Notes: generated from the letters alone by a model not told the origin. A stretch of 64,000 nucleotides of DNA from Paracoccus sp. S-4012 (GCF_009674885.1 NZ_WKKA01000006.1:62001-126000), one strand, 5' to 3'. Positions 28,604 through 38,677 are shown, counted from the first letter of the stretch. Translations and numbers: made by a program.

Positions 28604-28685
28604 GATGGTCTCCCCTGTCCTCCCCCCCCAACGTGGCCGGTGCGGGGCGGCGTTCCCGCCCTCGCGCCGGCGTGACCGGCCGGCC

Positions 28686-29570
28686 TCAGCCGCGGATCGC
28701 CGCCATGACGGCTTCGCCCAGCTTCGCCGGGCTGTCGGCGACCACGATGCCCGCGGCCTTCATCGCCTCGATCTTGCTCTCGGCATCGCCCTTGCCGCCC
28801 GACACGATCGCGCCCGCATGGCCCATGCGCCGGCCCGGAGGCGCGGTGCGGCCGGCGATGAAGCCCGCGGTCGGCTTCCAGCGCCCGGCCTTCTTCTCGT
28901 CGGCCAGGAACTGCGCCGCCTCTTCCTCGGCCGCGCCGCCGATCTCGCCGATCATGATGATCGACTCGGTCTCCGGGTCGGCGAGGAACATCTCCAGCAC
29001 GTCCAGATGCTCCATCCCCTTGATCGGGTCGCCGCCGATGCCGACGGCGGAGGACTGGCCGAGGCCCACATCCGAGGTCTGCTTGACCGCCTCATAGGTC
29101 AGCGTGCCGGAGCGCGAGACCACGCCCACCTTGCCGCGGCGGAAGATCGAGCCGGGCATGATCCCGATCTTGCACTCGTCCGGGGTCATGATGCCAGGGC
29201 AGTTCGGGCCGATCAGGCGGCTGGCCGAGCCTTCGAGCGCGCGCTTCACGCGCATCATGTCGAGGACCGGGATGCCTTCGGTGATGCAGACGATCAGCGG
29301 CACCTCGGCGTCGATTGCCTCGAGGATCGAGTCGGCGGCGAAGGGCGGCGGCACGTAGATCACGGAGGCGTCCGCTCCGGTGCGCTCGACGGCCTCGTGG
29401 ACCGAGTCGAAGACCGGCAGGCCCAGATGCTCGGAGCCGCCCTTTCCGGGCGTCACGCCGCCGACCATCTGCGTGCCATAGGCGATCGCCTGCTCGGTGT
29501 GGAAGGTGCCCTGCGACCCGGTGATGCCCTGGGTGATGACGCGGGTCGTTTTGTCGACGAGAATGGCCAT
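28686..29570 (-). CDS. sucD: Succinyl-CoA ligase, alpha subunit
   Basis: 294 residues. Forms succinate and nucleoside triphosphate from succinyl-CoA with SucC. The CoA-binding Rossmann part starts [35 protein letters not shown] and [12 protein letters not shown] follow, then the phosphohistidine loop in [14 protein letters not shown]. The ATG chosen is the family start and has AAGGG a few bases upstream, immediately after the inverted repeat that fills the sucC-sucD gap. Downstream is the small lipoprotein gene. Confidence 0.96.
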   Translation of the reverse strand: MAILVDKTTRVITQGITGSQGTFHTEQAIAYGTQMVGGVTPGKGGSEHLGLPVFDSVHEAVERTGADASVIYVPPPFAADSILEAIDAEVPLIVCITEGIPVLDMMRVKRALEGSASRLIGPNCPGIMTPDECKIGIMPGSIFRRGKVGVVSRSGTLTYEAVKQTSDVGLGQSSAVGIGGDPIKGMEHLDVLEMFLADPETESIIMIGEIGGAAEEEAAQFLADEKKAGRWKPTAGFIAGRTAPPGRRMGHAGAIVSGGKGDAESKIEAMKAAGIVVADSPAKLGEAVMAAIRG

Positions 29571-29582
29571 TTCATGCCCTTG

Positions 29583-29645
29583 CGTAGGGTGCGTGCTCCG
29601 CACGCACCGTCATTGGAATGGTGCGTGCGGAGCACGCACCCTACG
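29583..29645. repeat. Perfect 26-bp inverted repeat filling the sucC-sucD gap
   Basis: Left arm 29583-29608, spacer 29609-29619, right arm 29620-29645; the 26-bp arms are perfectly complementary. Each arm itself contains a small hairpin (GGTGCGTGC-TCC-GCACGCACC). It sits between the sucC stop and the sucD ribosome binding site. The GTAGGGTGCGTG core recurs at 5252-5316, so this is a second copy of a dispersed palindromic element. Confidence 0.9.
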
Positions 29646-29647
29646 GT

Positions 29648-30841
29648 TCAGCCCTTGACGGCCTTCACGATCTTCTCCGCCGCGTCGCTGAGGTCATCCG
29701 CCGGGATCACGTTCAGCCCCGAGTTGCGGATGATCTCCTTGCCCTGCTCGACATTGGTGCCCTCGAGCCGCACGACCAGAGGGACCTGCAGCCCGACTTC
29801 CTTCACCGCGGCGACGATGCCCTCGGCGATGATGTCGCAGCGCATGATGCCGCCGAAGATGTTGACCAGGATGCCCTTCACGTTCGGGTCGGAGGTGATG
29901 ATCTTGAACGCCTCGGTCACCTTCTCGCGGCTCGCGCCGCCGCCCACGTCGAGGAAGTTTGCGGGCTCGGCGCCGTAGAGCTTGATGATGTCCATCGTCG
30001 CCATCGCGAGGCCGGCGCCGTTCACCATGCAGCCGATCTCGCCGTCGAGGGCGATGTAGTTGAGGTCGAATTTCGAGGCCGCGAGTTCCTTCGGGTCCTC
30101 CTCGGTCTCGTCGCGCAGCGCCATGATCTCGGGCTGGCGGTAGAGGGCGTTGTTGTCGAAGCCCATCTTCGCGTCGAGGGCCTTGAGGGTGCCGTCGGGC
30201 GTCACGATCAGCGGGTTGATCTCGAGCATCTCCATGTCACGCTCGACGAACATCTTGTAGAGCGTCTTCACGAGCGCGACGCACTGCTTGACCTGCGCGC
30301 CCTCGAGGCCGAGGGCGAAGGCCACGCGGCGGCCGTGGAAGTCCGAGAGGCCCGAGGCCGGATCGACGCTGAAGCTCTCGATCTTCTCGGGGGTGGAGGC
30401 CGCGACCTCCTCGATGTCCATGCCGCCCTCGGTCGAGGCGACGAAGCTCACCCGCGAGGTGCCGCGGTCCACCAGCAGCGCGAGGTAGAGCTCGCGCTCG
30501 ATGTCGGAGCCTTCCTCGATGTAGATGCGGTTGACCTGCTTGCCGGCCTCGCCGGTCTGGTGCGTCACGAGGGTGCGGCCCAGCATCTGCCGCGCGAGTT
30601 CCTCGGCCTCGGTCACCGACTTCGCCAGCCGCACGCCGCCCTTCTCGCCCGCGGCCGCTTCCTTGAAGTGGCCCTTGCCGCGGCCGCCGGCGTGGATCTG
30701 CGACTTGACGACCCAGAGCGGACCGGGGAGCTGCGAGGCTGCGGCCTTGGCTTCCTCGGCGCGCATGACGATGCGCCCGTCGCTGACCGGTGCGCCATAC
30801 TGGCGCAGCAGCGCCTTGGCCTGGTACTCGTGGATGTTCAT
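29648..30841 (-). CDS. sucC: Succinyl-CoA ligase, beta subunit
   Basis: 397 residues, standard length. The ATP-grasp domain begins [19 protein letters not shown] and includes [16 protein letters not shown] for nucleotide binding and [20 protein letters not shown] for Mg. The C-terminal part [13 protein letters not shown] and [17 protein letters not shown] forms the contact with SucD and CoA. It is the first gene of the suc cluster; upstream is a 133-nt gap with palindromic GTGATCAC sites separating it from the pdh operon. Confidence 0.97.
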   Translation of the reverse strand: MNIHEYQAKALLRQYGAPVSDGRIVMRAEEAKAAASQLPGPLWVVKSQIHAGGRGKGHFKEAAAGEKGGVRLAKSVTEAEELARQMLGRTLVTHQTGEAGKQVNRIYIEEGSDIERELYLALLVDRGTSRVSFVASTEGGMDIEEVAASTPEKIESFSVDPASGLSDFHGRRVAFALGLEGAQVKQCVALVKTLYKMFVERDMEMLEINPLIVTPDGTLKALDAKMGFDNNALYRQPEIMALRDETEEDPKELAASKFDLNYIALDGEIGCMVNGAGLAMATMDIIKLYGAEPANFLDVGGGASREKVTEAFKIITSDPNVKGILVNIFGGIMRCDIIAEGIVAAVKEVGLQVPLVVRLEGTNVEQGKEIIRNSGLNVIPADDLSDAAEKIVKAVKG

Positions 30842-30935
30842 CGACGGCCCCTGCTATCGTGGATTTGCCGGGCTCCATGCGCCTTCAGCGTGCAAAAGGG
30901 AACCGTTATCAGCGCGCCGGGGCGGAAATCCGCCC

Positions 30936-30970
30936 GTTGTGATCACACGATTTCGGGCCGTGATCACAAC
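30936..30970. promoter_or_regulatory. Inverted repeat with two GTGATCAC palindromes ahead of sucC
   Basis: GTTGTGATCAC (30936-30946) and GTGATCACAAC (30960-30970) are perfect 11-bp complementary arms around a 13-nt spacer. Each arm contains the palindrome GTGATCAC. It lies 5 nt beyond the pdhC stop and about 95-130 nt before sucC, so it could be the pdh terminator hairpin (no U-run seen) or a paired operator for sucC. Confidence 0.6.
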
Positions 30971-30974
30971 GCCC

Positions 30975-32297
30975 TCAGGCCAGCATCGCGAGGGGGTTCT
31001 CGAGGTTGCGGGTGATCGCCGCCAGAAGCTCGGCCCCGAGCGCGCCGTCGATGACCCGGTGGTCGCAGGAGAGCGTCATGGACATGACCGTCGCGACCTT
31101 CACTTCGCCATTCTCGACCACCGGCTGCTGCAACCCGGCTCCGACCGCGAGGATCGCGCCATGCGGCGGGTTGATGACGGCGTCGAAATTCTCGATGCCG
31201 TACATCCCCAGGTTCGAGATTGCGAAGCTGCCGCCCATGTATTCCTCGGGCGCGAGGCGCTTGCGCTTCGACTTGGCCCCGAGGTCGCGCATCTCGTGCG
31301 AGAGCTGCGACAGCGACTTCTTCTCGGCGTCGCGGATCACCGGGACGAACAGCCCACCCTCGACCGCCACCGCCACGCCCACATCCGAGGCCTTCATCTT
31401 CAGAATGCGGTCGCCGGCCCAGACGGCGTTGGCGGCCGGGATCTCCTGGAGCGCCATGGCGCAGGCGCGGATGATGAAGTCGTTGACCGAGAGCTTGACC
31501 TTGCGCCCCTCGAGCGCGCCGTTGAGTTGGGCGCGCAGCGCCATCAGCGCGTCGAGCCGGGCCGAGCGGCGCAGGTAGAAATGCGGGATTGTCTGCTTGG
31601 CTTCGGTCAGCCGCGCGGCCACGGTGCGCCGCATCCCGTCGAGCGCGACTTCCTCATAGTCGCGGCCGTCGTAGAGCTTCTTGACCTGATCCGCGGTCAT
31701 GCCCTGGGCCACCGCCGGGGCGGGCTGGCTGGGTGCTTTGGCCGCAGAAGCCGGGGCAGGGGCCTCCTTCGCCGGAGCCGCCGCGCCGGGCTTCGCGGCC
31801 TCCACGTCAGCCTTGACGATGCGGCCGTTCGGCCCCGAGCCGGTGATGGCCGAGAGGTCCAGCCCCTTGTCTGATGCAATCCGCCGCGCGAGGGGCGAGG
31901 CGAAGACGCGCTCGCCGTCACGCCGCGCGGGGGCGGGGGCAGGGGCCTCCGCCCGCTTCTCCGCGGGCGCTGCGGCCTTTTCCGGCTCCGGCTTTGCCCC
32001 CGCCTTCTCGGCCTTCGCCGCGGGTTTCGCCTTCGGCTCCGCCCCGGCGTCCTCGCCTTCCGCCAACAGCGTCGCGATGGGATCGTTGACCTTCACCCCC
32101 TCGGTGCCCTCGGCCACGAGGAGCTTCCCGATCACCCCCTCATCGACCGCCTCGAACTCCATCGTCGCCTTGTCGGTCTCGATCTCGGCGAGGATGTCGC
32201 CGGATTTCACCGTGTCGCCCTCGGCGACCAGCCATTTCGCCAGCGTCCCCGCTTCCATCGTGGGCGACAGCGCGGGCATCAGGATCTCGGTGGCCAT
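30975..32297 (-). CDS. pdhC: Pyruvate dehydrogenase E2, dihydrolipoyl acetyltransferase
   Basis: 440 residues. Transfers acetyl groups from lipoyl arms to CoA. One lipoyl domain at residues 1-80 ([17 protein letters not shown], then [11 protein letters not shown] with the lipoylated lysine), an Ala/Pro/Glu linker, a subunit-binding domain near 132 ([16 protein letters not shown], then [15 protein letters not shown]), and the catalytic domain ending in [19 protein letters not shown]. Third gene of pdhA-pdhB-pdhC, starting 16 nt after pdhB. Confidence 0.96.
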   Translation of the reverse strand: MATEILMPALSPTMEAGTLAKWLVAEGDTVKSGDILAEIETDKATMEFEAVDEGVIGKLLVAEGTEGVKVNDPIATLLAEGEDAGAEPKAKPAAKAEKAGAKPEPEKAAAPAEKRAEAPAPAPARRDGERVFASPLARRIASDKGLDLSAITGSGPNGRIVKADVEAAKPGAAAPAKEAPAPASAAKAPSQPAPAVAQGMTADQVKKLYDGRDYEEVALDGMRRTVAARLTEAKQTIPHFYLRRSARLDALMALRAQLNGALEGRKVKLSVNDFIIRACAMALQEIPAANAVWAGDRILKMKASDVGVAVAVEGGLFVPVIRDAEKKSLSQLSHEMRDLGAKSKRKRLAPEEYMGGSFAISNLGMYGIENFDAVINPPHGAILAVGAGLQQPVVENGEVKVATVMSMTLSCDHRVIDGALGAELLAAITRNLENPLAMLA

Positions 32298-32313
32298 GTC
32301 TCGCGCGCCTTCC

Positions 32314-33720
32314 CTAGCGATAGGTGACTTGCTTCACCGCCTGGACGACCTCGTCGGCGGTGACGAGCGCCAGACGCTCCAGATTGGCGGCATAGGGCAT
32401 CGGCACGTCCTTGCCGGTGCAGTTGATCACCGGCGCGTCGAGCCAGTCGAAGGCCTGCTCCATCAGCACGGCGCTGATGTGGTTGCCGATTGAGCCGACC
32501 GGGAAGCCTTCCTCGACGGTCACGCAGCGGTTGGTGCGCTTGACGCTCTCGATCACGGCGGCGGTGTCCATGGGCCGCAGCGTGCGAAGGTCGATCACCT
32601 CGGCCTCGATCCCGTCTCCCGCGAGCTTCTCGGCCGCCTCGAGGGCATGGGCCATGCCGATGCCGAAGCTGACGATGGTGACGTCGCGGCCCTTGCGGGC
32701 GATCTTCGCCTTGCCGAACGGCACCGTGAAATCCTCGAGGTCCGGCACCTCGAAGCTGCGGCCGTAGAGGATCTCGTTTTCGAGAAAGATGATCGGGTTT
32801 GGGTCGCGGATGGCGGTCTTCAGCAGGCCCTTGGCGTCCGCGGCGGAGTAGGGCTGGACGACCTTGAGGCCGGGGATATGGGCATACCAGGCCGCATAGT
32901 CCTGGCTGTGCTGGGCGGCGACACGGGCGGCGGCGCCGTTCGGGCCGCGGAAGACGATCGGGCAGCCCATCTGGCCGCCCGACATGTAGAGCGTCTTGGC
33001 GGCCGAGTTGACGATCTGGTCCATCGCCTGCATGGCGAAGTTGAAGGTCATGAACTCGACGATGGGCCGCAACCCGCCGAAGGCCGCGCCGACGCCGATG
33101 CCGGTGAAGCCGTGCTCGGTGATGGGCGTGTCGACCACCCGGCGGGCGCCGAACTGCTCGAGCAGGCACTGGCTGATCTTGTAGGCGCCCTGATACTCGC
33201 CGACCTCCTCGCCCATGAGGAACACGGTCTCGTCGCGCTCCATCTCCTCGGCCATGGCCTCGCGCAGAGCCTCGCGCACGGTCATGGTCTTCATGGCCGT
33301 GCCCTCGGGCCATTCCGGCGCCTCGGCGGCGGGGTCGCGGGTCTCGACGCTCTCGACGGCGGATTTCGCGACGGCGGGCACGCGCTCGGGGGCCTCGCCG
33401 GTCTCGTCCTTCGCGCTCTCGCCCTTGCCGGGCTCGGCCGCCGGCTGGGCGGCGGGCTTCGCCTCATCCGCCTCCTCACCCTCGGCCAGCAGCGTGGCGA
33501 TGGGGGCGTTGACCTTCACGCCCTCGGTGCCCTCGGACACCAGCAGCTCGCCCACCGTGCCCTCGTCCACCGCCTCGAACTCCATCGTGGCCTTGTCGGT
33601 CTCGATCTCGGCCAGAATGTCGCCGGATTTCACCGCATCGCCGGGCTTCACCAGCCACTTCGCGAGGGTGCCTTCCTCCATCGTGGGGGAGAGGGCGGGC
33701 ATCAGGATTTCGGTCGCCAT
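32314..33720 (-). CDS. pdhB: Pyruvate dehydrogenase E1 beta subunit with N-terminal lipoyl domain
   Basis: 468 residues. The first 80 residues are a lipoyl domain nearly identical to that of PdhC ([28 protein letters not shown]), joined by a flexible Ala/Glu/Pro linker to the transketolase-like E1 beta domain from about residue 142 ([18 protein letters not shown]). The E1 beta part shows [19 protein letters not shown] and [20 protein letters not shown], with [20 protein letters not shown] near the end. The E1 beta-lipoyl fusion is typical of many alphaproteobacteria. Sits 15 nt after pdhA. Confidence 0.96.
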   Translation of the reverse strand: MATEILMPALSPTMEEGTLAKWLVKPGDAVKSGDILAEIETDKATMEFEAVDEGTVGELLVSEGTEGVKVNAPIATLLAEGEEADEAKPAAQPAAEPGKGESAKDETGEAPERVPAVAKSAVESVETRDPAAEAPEWPEGTAMKTMTVREALREAMAEEMERDETVFLMGEEVGEYQGAYKISQCLLEQFGARRVVDTPITEHGFTGIGVGAAFGGLRPIVEFMTFNFAMQAMDQIVNSAAKTLYMSGGQMGCPIVFRGPNGAAARVAAQHSQDYAAWYAHIPGLKVVQPYSAADAKGLLKTAIRDPNPIIFLENEILYGRSFEVPDLEDFTVPFGKAKIARKGRDVTIVSFGIGMAHALEAAEKLAGDGIEAEVIDLRTLRPMDTAAVIESVKRTNRCVTVEEGFPVGSIGNHISAVLMEQAFDWLDAPVINCTGKDVPMPYAANLERLALVTADEVVQAVKQVTYR

Positions 33721-33735
33721 GTTGCGCGGCCCCCC

Positions 33736-34815
33736 TCAGGCGTTCCGGTCCGCGGCTTCCGCCTGCGGGATCGTGTCGGCGTAGATGTCGGTCCAGAGCT
33801 CCTCCACCGGCGGCTCCGGGCTTTCGCGGGCGAAGTCGGCCGAGTCGTTCACGATCTCGCGGATCTCCTTGTCGACGGCCTTCAGGTCGTCCTCGGATGC
33901 ATGGCCGCCGCTGAGCAGAAGCTGGCGCACATGCTCGATCGCGTCGCGCTCGTCGCGCATCTTCTGCACCTCCTCGCGGGTGCGGTATTTCGCCGGGTCG
34001 GACATCGAGTGGCCGCGGTAGCGGTAGGTCATCACCTCGAGGATGTAGGGGCCGTTGCCGGCCCGGCAGTGCGCCACCGCCTTCTCGCCCGCGGCCTTCA
34101 CGGCCAGCACGTCCATGCCGTCCACCTGCTCGCCCGGGATTCCGAAGGCCTCGCCGCGGCCGTAGAGGGTCCTCGACTTGGTGGAGCGCCTGACCGAGGT
34201 GCCCATCGCATACTGGTTGTTCTCGATCACGAAGACGACCGGCAGCGACCACAGCTCGGCCATGTTGTAGGTCTCGTAGACCTGGCCCTGGTTCGCCGCG
34301 CCGTCGCCGAAATAGGTGAAGGTGACGTTGTCGTTGCCCAGATACTTGTCCGCGAAGGCCAGCCCCGCGCCGATCGGCACCTGCGCGGCGACGATGCCGT
34401 GGCCGCCGTAGAAATGCTTTTCGCGGCTGAACATGTGCATCGAGCCGCCCTTGCCCTTGGAGTAGCCGTCGATGCGTCCGGTGAGCTCCGCCATCACCCC
34501 GCGCGGGTTCATGCCCGAGGCGAGCATGTGGCCGTGGTCGCGGTAGGAGGTGATGCGCTTGTCGCCCTCCTGCGCTGCCGCCTCGAGGCCGACGACCACC
34601 GCCTCCTGCCCGATATAGAGGTGGCAGAAGCCGCCGATCAGCCCCATGCCATAGAGCTGTCCGGCCTTCTCCTCGAAGCGCCGGATCAGCAGCATCTCGC
34701 GGTAATACTTCAGCAGCTCGTCTTTCGAGACGTTGGCGCCCCCGCCATTGCCGCTGCCCTGTGCCGGGGCCTCCTCGCGGGGGGCGGCGGTTCTGGGCGA
34801 TGCGGCTCGGGCCAT
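33736..34815 (-). CDS. pdhA: Pyruvate dehydrogenase E1 alpha subunit
   Basis: 359 residues from the ATG with CAGGAG upstream. Binds thiamine diphosphate with PdhB and decarboxylates pyruvate. The TPP motif is GDGAANQGQVYETYNMA; HGHMLASGMNPRGVMAELTG and YRYRGHSMSDPAKYRTREE (with the regulated serine region of mitochondrial relatives) also fit. The first 28 residues are Ala/Pro/Gly-rich and probably disordered. First gene of the operon, divergent from metG across 135 nt. Confidence 0.96.
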   Translation of the reverse strand: MARAASPRTAAPREEAPAQGSGNGGGANVSKDELLKYYREMLLIRRFEEKAGQLYGMGLIGGFCHLYIGQEAVVVGLEAAAQEGDKRITSYRDHGHMLASGMNPRGVMAELTGRIDGYSKGKGGSMHMFSREKHFYGGHGIVAAQVPIGAGLAFADKYLGNDNVTFTYFGDGAANQGQVYETYNMAELWSLPVVFVIENNQYAMGTSVRRSTKSRTLYGRGEAFGIPGEQVDGMDVLAVKAAGEKAVAHCRAGNGPYILEVMTYRYRGHSMSDPAKYRTREEVQKMRDERDAIEHVRQLLLSGGHASEDDLKAVDKEIREIVNDSADFARESPEPPVEELWTDIYADTIPQAEAADRNA

Positions 34816-34950
34816 GAGGATCTCCTGCGGCGGAACGCGGCGTCGTGTCACAAGGCGTAGCGGATCGTTTCGCACCCTGCAATCGGCCTGAGCTTTCCAA
34901 CCGCCGCCGCCGCGGCTAGACGGGCGGCGACCCCCATAAGGCACGCGCGC

Positions 34951-36669
34951 ATGGCCCGGCACCTCATCACTTCGGCCCTTCCCTACATCAACGGCATCAA
35001 GCACCTGGGCAACCTCGTGGGCAGCCAGCTGCCGGCCGACCTCTACGCCCGCTACCTGCGCGCGCGCGGCCACGAGGTCATGTTCATCTGCGCCACCGAC
35101 GAGCACGGCACCCCGGCCGAGTTGGCCGCCGCCAAGACCGGCGAGGCGGTGGCCGACTACTGCAAGCGGATGCACGCGGTGCAGTCGGAGCTGGCGCGCG
35201 GCTTCGGCCTCAGCTTCGATCATTACGGCCGCAGCTCCTCGCCGCAGAACCATGCACTGACGCAGCATTTCGCCGGCAAGCTGGCCGACAACGGCCTGAT
35301 CCGCGAGGTCGAGGAGCGGCAGGTCTATTCCATCGCCGACGGCCGCTTCCTGCCCGACCGTTATATCGAGGGCACCTGCCCGAACTGTGGCTATGACAAG
35401 GCCCGCGGCGACCAGTGCGAGAACTGCACCAAGCAGCTCGACCCCACCGACCTGATCGACCCGCGGAGCGCCATCAGCGGCTCGCGCGATCTCGAGGTTC
35501 GGACGACCAAGCATCTGTATCTGCGGCAATCCGCGCTCAAGGACGAGATCGCGGCCTGGATCGACAGCAAGAGTGACTGGCCGATCCTGACCACCTCGAT
35601 CGCCCGGAAATGGCTGAACGACGGCGACGGGCTGCAGGACCGCGGCATCACCCGCGACCTCGACTGGGGCGTGCCGGTGAAGCGCGGCACCGAGCCCTGG
35701 CCGGGCATGGAGGGCAAGGTCTTCTACGTCTGGTTCGACGCGCCGATTGAATACATCGCCGCGACCGCCGAGCTGGCCGACAAGCTGGGCGAGCCCGACG
35801 CCTTCTGGCGCCGCTGGTGGCGGCTGGACGAGGGCGCGGAGGACGTGACCTACACGCAGTTCATGGGCAAGGACAACGTGCCCTTCCACACGCTGAGCTT
35901 CCCCGCGACGATCATCGGCTCGGGCGAGCCGTGGAAGATGGTCGATTACATCAAGTCGTTCAATTACCTGACCTATGACGGCGGCCAGTTCAGCACCTCG
36001 CAAGGCCGCGGCGTGTTCATGGACCACGCGCTCGAGCTGCTGCCGGCGGATTACTGGCGCTGGTGGCTGCTCTCGCACGCGCCCGAGAGCGGCGACAGCG
36101 AGTTCACCTGGGAAAACTTCCAGACCAGCGTGAACAAGGACCTGGCGGATGTTCTTGGAAACTTCGTGAGCCGCGTGACCAAGTTCGCGCGCTCGAAATT
36201 CGGCGAAACGGTGCCGGAGGGCGGCGACTGGGGCGGGCGCGAGCGGGCCCTCGTTGCCGATCTGGCCGAACGCCTGCGCGCCTATGAGGGCTTCCTCGAC
36301 CACCGCGAGGTCCGCAAGGCGGCGGCCGAACTGCGCGGTATCTGGGTGCTCGGCAACGAATACCTGCAGGCCGCCGCGCCCTGGGCCACCTTCAAGACCG
36401 ACCCGCACGCGGCCGCCATGCAGACCCGCCTCGGCCTGAACCTCATCCGCCTCTACGCGATCCTGTCGCAGCCCTTCGTCCCGTTCACGTCCGAGGCGAT
36501 GCTGGAGGCGATGCAGACCGGCGACCGGGACTGGCCCGCCGACATCGGGGCCGCGCTGACGATCCTTCCGCCCGGCCACGCCTTCACGGTGCCCGAGGTG
36601 CTGTTCGCCAAGATCACCGACGAGCAGCGGGCCGAGTGGGAGGAGCGGTTCAAAGGCGTGCGGAGCTAA
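34951..36669 (+). CDS. metG: Methionyl-tRNA synthetase
   Basis: 572 residues. Charges tRNA-Met. The HIGH-type motif is HLGN at residues 18-21. The zinc knuckle is [17 protein letters not shown] near residue 147. The KMSKS-loop position reads QFSTS at 346-350 (aligned by [15 protein letters not shown] with the KFSKSRGVGVF form of eukaryotic enzymes), so both lysines are replaced. The C-terminal anticodon-binding helical domain is present, with no EMAP-like extension. ORF integrity and strong overall match argue it is functional and probably the main MetRS. Confidence 0.94.
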   Translation: MARHLITSALPYINGIKHLGNLVGSQLPADLYARYLRARGHEVMFICATDEHGTPAELAAAKTGEAVADYCKRMHAVQSELARGFGLSFDHYGRSSSPQNHALTQHFAGKLADNGLIREVEERQVYSIADGRFLPDRYIEGTCPNCGYDKARGDQCENCTKQLDPTDLIDPRSAISGSRDLEVRTTKHLYLRQSALKDEIAAWIDSKSDWPILTTSIARKWLNDGDGLQDRGITRDLDWGVPVKRGTEPWPGMEGKVFYVWFDAPIEYIAATAELADKLGEPDAFWRRWWRLDEGAEDVTYTQFMGKDNVPFHTLSFPATIIGSGEPWKMVDYIKSFNYLTYDGGQFSTSQGRGVFMDHALELLPADYWRWWLLSHAPESGDSEFTWENFQTSVNKDLADVLGNFVSRVTKFARSKFGETVPEGGDWGGRERALVADLAERLRAYEGFLDHREVRKAAAELRGIWVLGNEYLQAAAPWATFKTDPHAAAMQTRLGLNLIRLYAILSQPFVPFTSEAMLEAMQTGDRDWPADIGAALTILPPGHAFTVPEVLFAKITDEQRAEWEERFKGVRS

Positions 36670-36821
36670 CCCCCCGCCAGCCGGCGGCCGAAGGCCCCGC
36701 ACGAGGCGACGAGAAGCTGGAACCGGTCGATCGACCGCTTCTTCGAGGCGACGGCATGCGGGGCGTCATCCTGCAGTCTGCCGGAGGCGGCAAGTTGGGC
36801 AGAGTTGAAGACGCGGCTCCT

Positions 36822-36840
36822 TGCAGGCATATTGCCTGCA
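36822..36840. promoter_or_regulatory. Perfect 19-bp palindrome ahead of the FitAB-type pair
   Basis: TGCAGGCA-TAT-TGCCTGCA, 8-bp perfect arms, ends 25 nt before the antitoxin ATG. Ribbon-helix-helix antitoxins such as FitA bind palindromes over their own promoters, so this is a good autoregulatory operator candidate. Confidence 0.6.
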
Positions 36841-36865
36841 TGAAGACAGCGCGGAGGTCTCGATC

Positions 36866-37099
36866 ATGGGCCAGCTTACCGTCCGGGGCGTCGCCGACGA
36901 GATCACCGCGGCGCTGAAAGCACGCGCGGCGCGCGCGGGACGCTCGGCCGAGGCCGAGCATCGCCGCATCCTGGAGGAGGCCCTTTGTCCCCGGGCCGAG
37001 GCCGACTTCTTCGAAACCGCGCGCCGACGCCGCATCAAGCTCCCTCGCGGCACGCCCGACACCACGGACCTGCTGCGCCGCGACCGCGACGAGACATGA
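36866..37099 (+). CDS. FitA-like antitoxin (ribbon-helix-helix)
   Basis: 77 residues from the ATG preceded by GCGGAGG. The N-terminal MGQLTVRGVADEITAALKAR is the RHH strand and first helix, and AARAGRSAEAEHRRILEEAL the second helix, as in FitA/plasmid-stability antitoxins. The C-terminal tail (LPRGTPDTTDLLRRDRDET) should wrap the PIN toxin. Its TGA overlaps the toxin ATG (ATGA). Earlier in-frame starts would remove the palindromic operator candidate from the upstream region. Confidence 0.82.
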   Translation: MGQLTVRGVADEITAALKARAARAGRSAEAEHRRILEEALCPRAEADFFETARRRRIKLPRGTPDTTDLLRRDRDET

Positions 37100-37527
37100 G
37101 TTCGGCCACGCTCATCGTCATCGACGCTTCGGTGGCGATCAAGTGGCTCGTGGACGAGGATGGCAGCGACGCCGCGCTGGCCCTGCAGGGCAGGGACCTT
37201 GCCGCGCCTGCGCTGTTGCGGATCGAGGCGGCGAACGTCCTGCGGACGCTCGTCGCGCGCCGCGCTGCAACGCGGGACGAGGCGCGCGACCTCTTCGCGC
37301 TCCTGCAGGACGCACCGGTCACCATCGTGGATCACGACGACGCCCTCGAAGGCCGCGCGCTCGACCTGGCACTCGACCTCGGCCATCCGGTCTACGACTG
37401 CGTCTATCTGGCGCTCGCGGAACGGATGGATCGTTGCCTTGTCACGGCCGACGGCCGCTTTCTCGGGGCGCTCCGGTCGACGCCGCATGCATCAAGGGCC
37501 GTTGCTCTGGAGGCGGCAGTATCCTGA
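37096..37527 (+). CDS. PIN-domain toxin (VapC/FitB type)
   Basis: 143 residues. PIN ribonucleases of this class cleave RNA with Mg bound by acidic residues; here D10 (VIDASVAIKW), E44 (LLRIEAANVL), D101 (YDCVYLALAE) and D119 (LVTADGRF) form the expected quartet. It overlaps the antitoxin by 4 nt, the usual type II toxin-antitoxin arrangement. Toxicity and target are inferred from family. Arginase starts 31 nt downstream but has its own ribosome binding site. Confidence 0.88.
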   Translation: MSSATLIVIDASVAIKWLVDEDGSDAALALQGRDLAAPALLRIEAANVLRTLVARRAATRDEARDLFALLQDAPVTIVDHDDALEGRALDLALDLGHPVYDCVYLALAERMDRCLVTADGRFLGALRSTPHASRAVALEAAVS

Positions 37528-37558
37528 GCGATGCACCGGCGAAACTGCAAGGAGCCCC

Positions 37559-38479
37559 ATGACCCACTGCATCCTCATCGGCGCCCCCGTCGACAGCGGC
37601 CAGCGGCGGCCCGGCTGCCTCATGGGACCGGCGGCTTACCGCGTGGCGGGACTGGCGACGACGCTGGAGGCGCTCGGCCATACCGTCGAGGACCGCGGCG
37701 ATGTCGCGCCGCAGGCTCTCGTGACCGCGGCGCATGACAACCCCGCCGTCCGCAACCTGCCCGAGACGATCGCCTGGACGCAGGCCCTCGCAGGGGCGGC
37801 GACGGCGGCGATGGGGCAGGGGATGCCGGTGTTCATGGGGGGCGACCATTCGCTCTCGCTCGGCACGGTTGCGGGGGTTGCGGCCCATGCGGCGGCCGTC
37901 GGACGCCCGCTGTTCGTCCTCTGGCTCGACGCGCACAGCGACATCCACAGCCTTGCGACCACCCGCTCGGGCAACCTGCACGGGACGCCCTTGGGCTACA
38001 TCTCCGGCCGTTCGGGCTTCGACCCGTTTCCGCCCTTCACGGCGGCGGTGCCGGAGCGGAACATCTGCCTCTTCGGCATCCGCTCCGTCGATCCCGAGGA
38101 GCACGCGATCCTCGCCGGAACCGAGATCGAGATCGTCGACATGCGGGTGCTGGACGAGTGCGGGGTCGCCGCCCCGCTGCGCGGATTCCTCGACCGGGTG
38201 CGCGGGGCGGACGGGATGCTGCATGTCTCGCTCGACGTGGATTTCATGGACCCGTCCATCGCCCCTGCGGTCGGGACCACGGTGCCCGGCGGCACCACCT
38301 TCCGAGAGGCGCATCTGGTGATGGAACTGCTCCACGAGAGCGGCCTCGTTACCTCGCTTGACCTCGTGGAACTGAACCCGTTCCTCGACGAGCGCGGCCG
38401 CACGGCGCGGCTGATGGTCGAGCTGGTCGGCAGCCTGATGGGCCGCAAGGTCTTCGACCGGCCGACGCGCGCGGGCTGA
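37559..38479 (+). CDS. rocF: Arginase
   Basis: 306 residues with AAGGAG before the ATG. Hydrolyses arginine to ornithine and urea with a dinuclear Mn site: H97 in GGDHSLS, D124/H126/D128 in DAHSD, and D226/D228 in SLDVDFMDP, all present. The E/N-rich loop ELNPFLDERGRTA near the C-terminus is typical of arginases. The related agmatinases and formiminoglutamases differ in the HSLSxG loop, so arginase is preferred. No other arginine catabolic genes are next to it. Confidence 0.9.
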   Translation: MTHCILIGAPVDSGQRRPGCLMGPAAYRVAGLATTLEALGHTVEDRGDVAPQALVTAAHDNPAVRNLPETIAWTQALAGAATAAMGQGMPVFMGGDHSLSLGTVAGVAAHAAAVGRPLFVLWLDAHSDIHSLATTRSGNLHGTPLGYISGRSGFDPFPPFTAAVPERNICLFGIRSVDPEEHAILAGTEIEIVDMRVLDECGVAAPLRGFLDRVRGADGMLHVSLDVDFMDPSIAPAVGTTVPGGTTFREAHLVMELLHESGLVTSLDLVELNPFLDERGRTARLMVELVGSLMGRKVFDRPTRAG

Positions 38480-38524
38480 GGCGCCTTGCCGCACCGCGCC
38501 CGGCCGCAGTAGTGTCGCGCCGTT

Positions 38525-38609
38525 GCGGGCGTGGTGGAACGGTAGACACAAGCGACTTAAAATCGCTAGGGCTGAGCCCGTGCGGGTTCGAGTCCCGCCG
38601 CCCGCACCA
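38525..38609 (+). tRNA. tRNA-Leu (UAA)
   Basis: The acceptor arms GCGGGCG and CGCCCGC pair, with discriminator A and an encoded CCA at 38607-38609. The anticodon arm AGCGA-CTTAAAA-TCGCT places anticodon TAA at 38558-38560. A long variable arm (AGGGCTGAGCCCGT region) and the T arm GCGGG-TTCGAGT-CCCGC fit a class II tRNA-Leu. It lies between arginase and the ABC transporter. Confidence 0.95.
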
Positions 38610-38677
38610 CCGGCCTCCCATGCTTGCCCCCGGCGGCCATGCGGCCTAGACCCGGCCTGCCCTGAACGGAGGCGTCG

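Noticed and set aside
36666..36830. A 54-codon minus-strand frame starting inside the FitAB palindrome and ending on the metG stop
   Set aside because: Its residues look fairly protein-like, but it has no ribosome binding site, starts inside the operator candidate and matches no family I know; it may be a remnant, not a supported gene.
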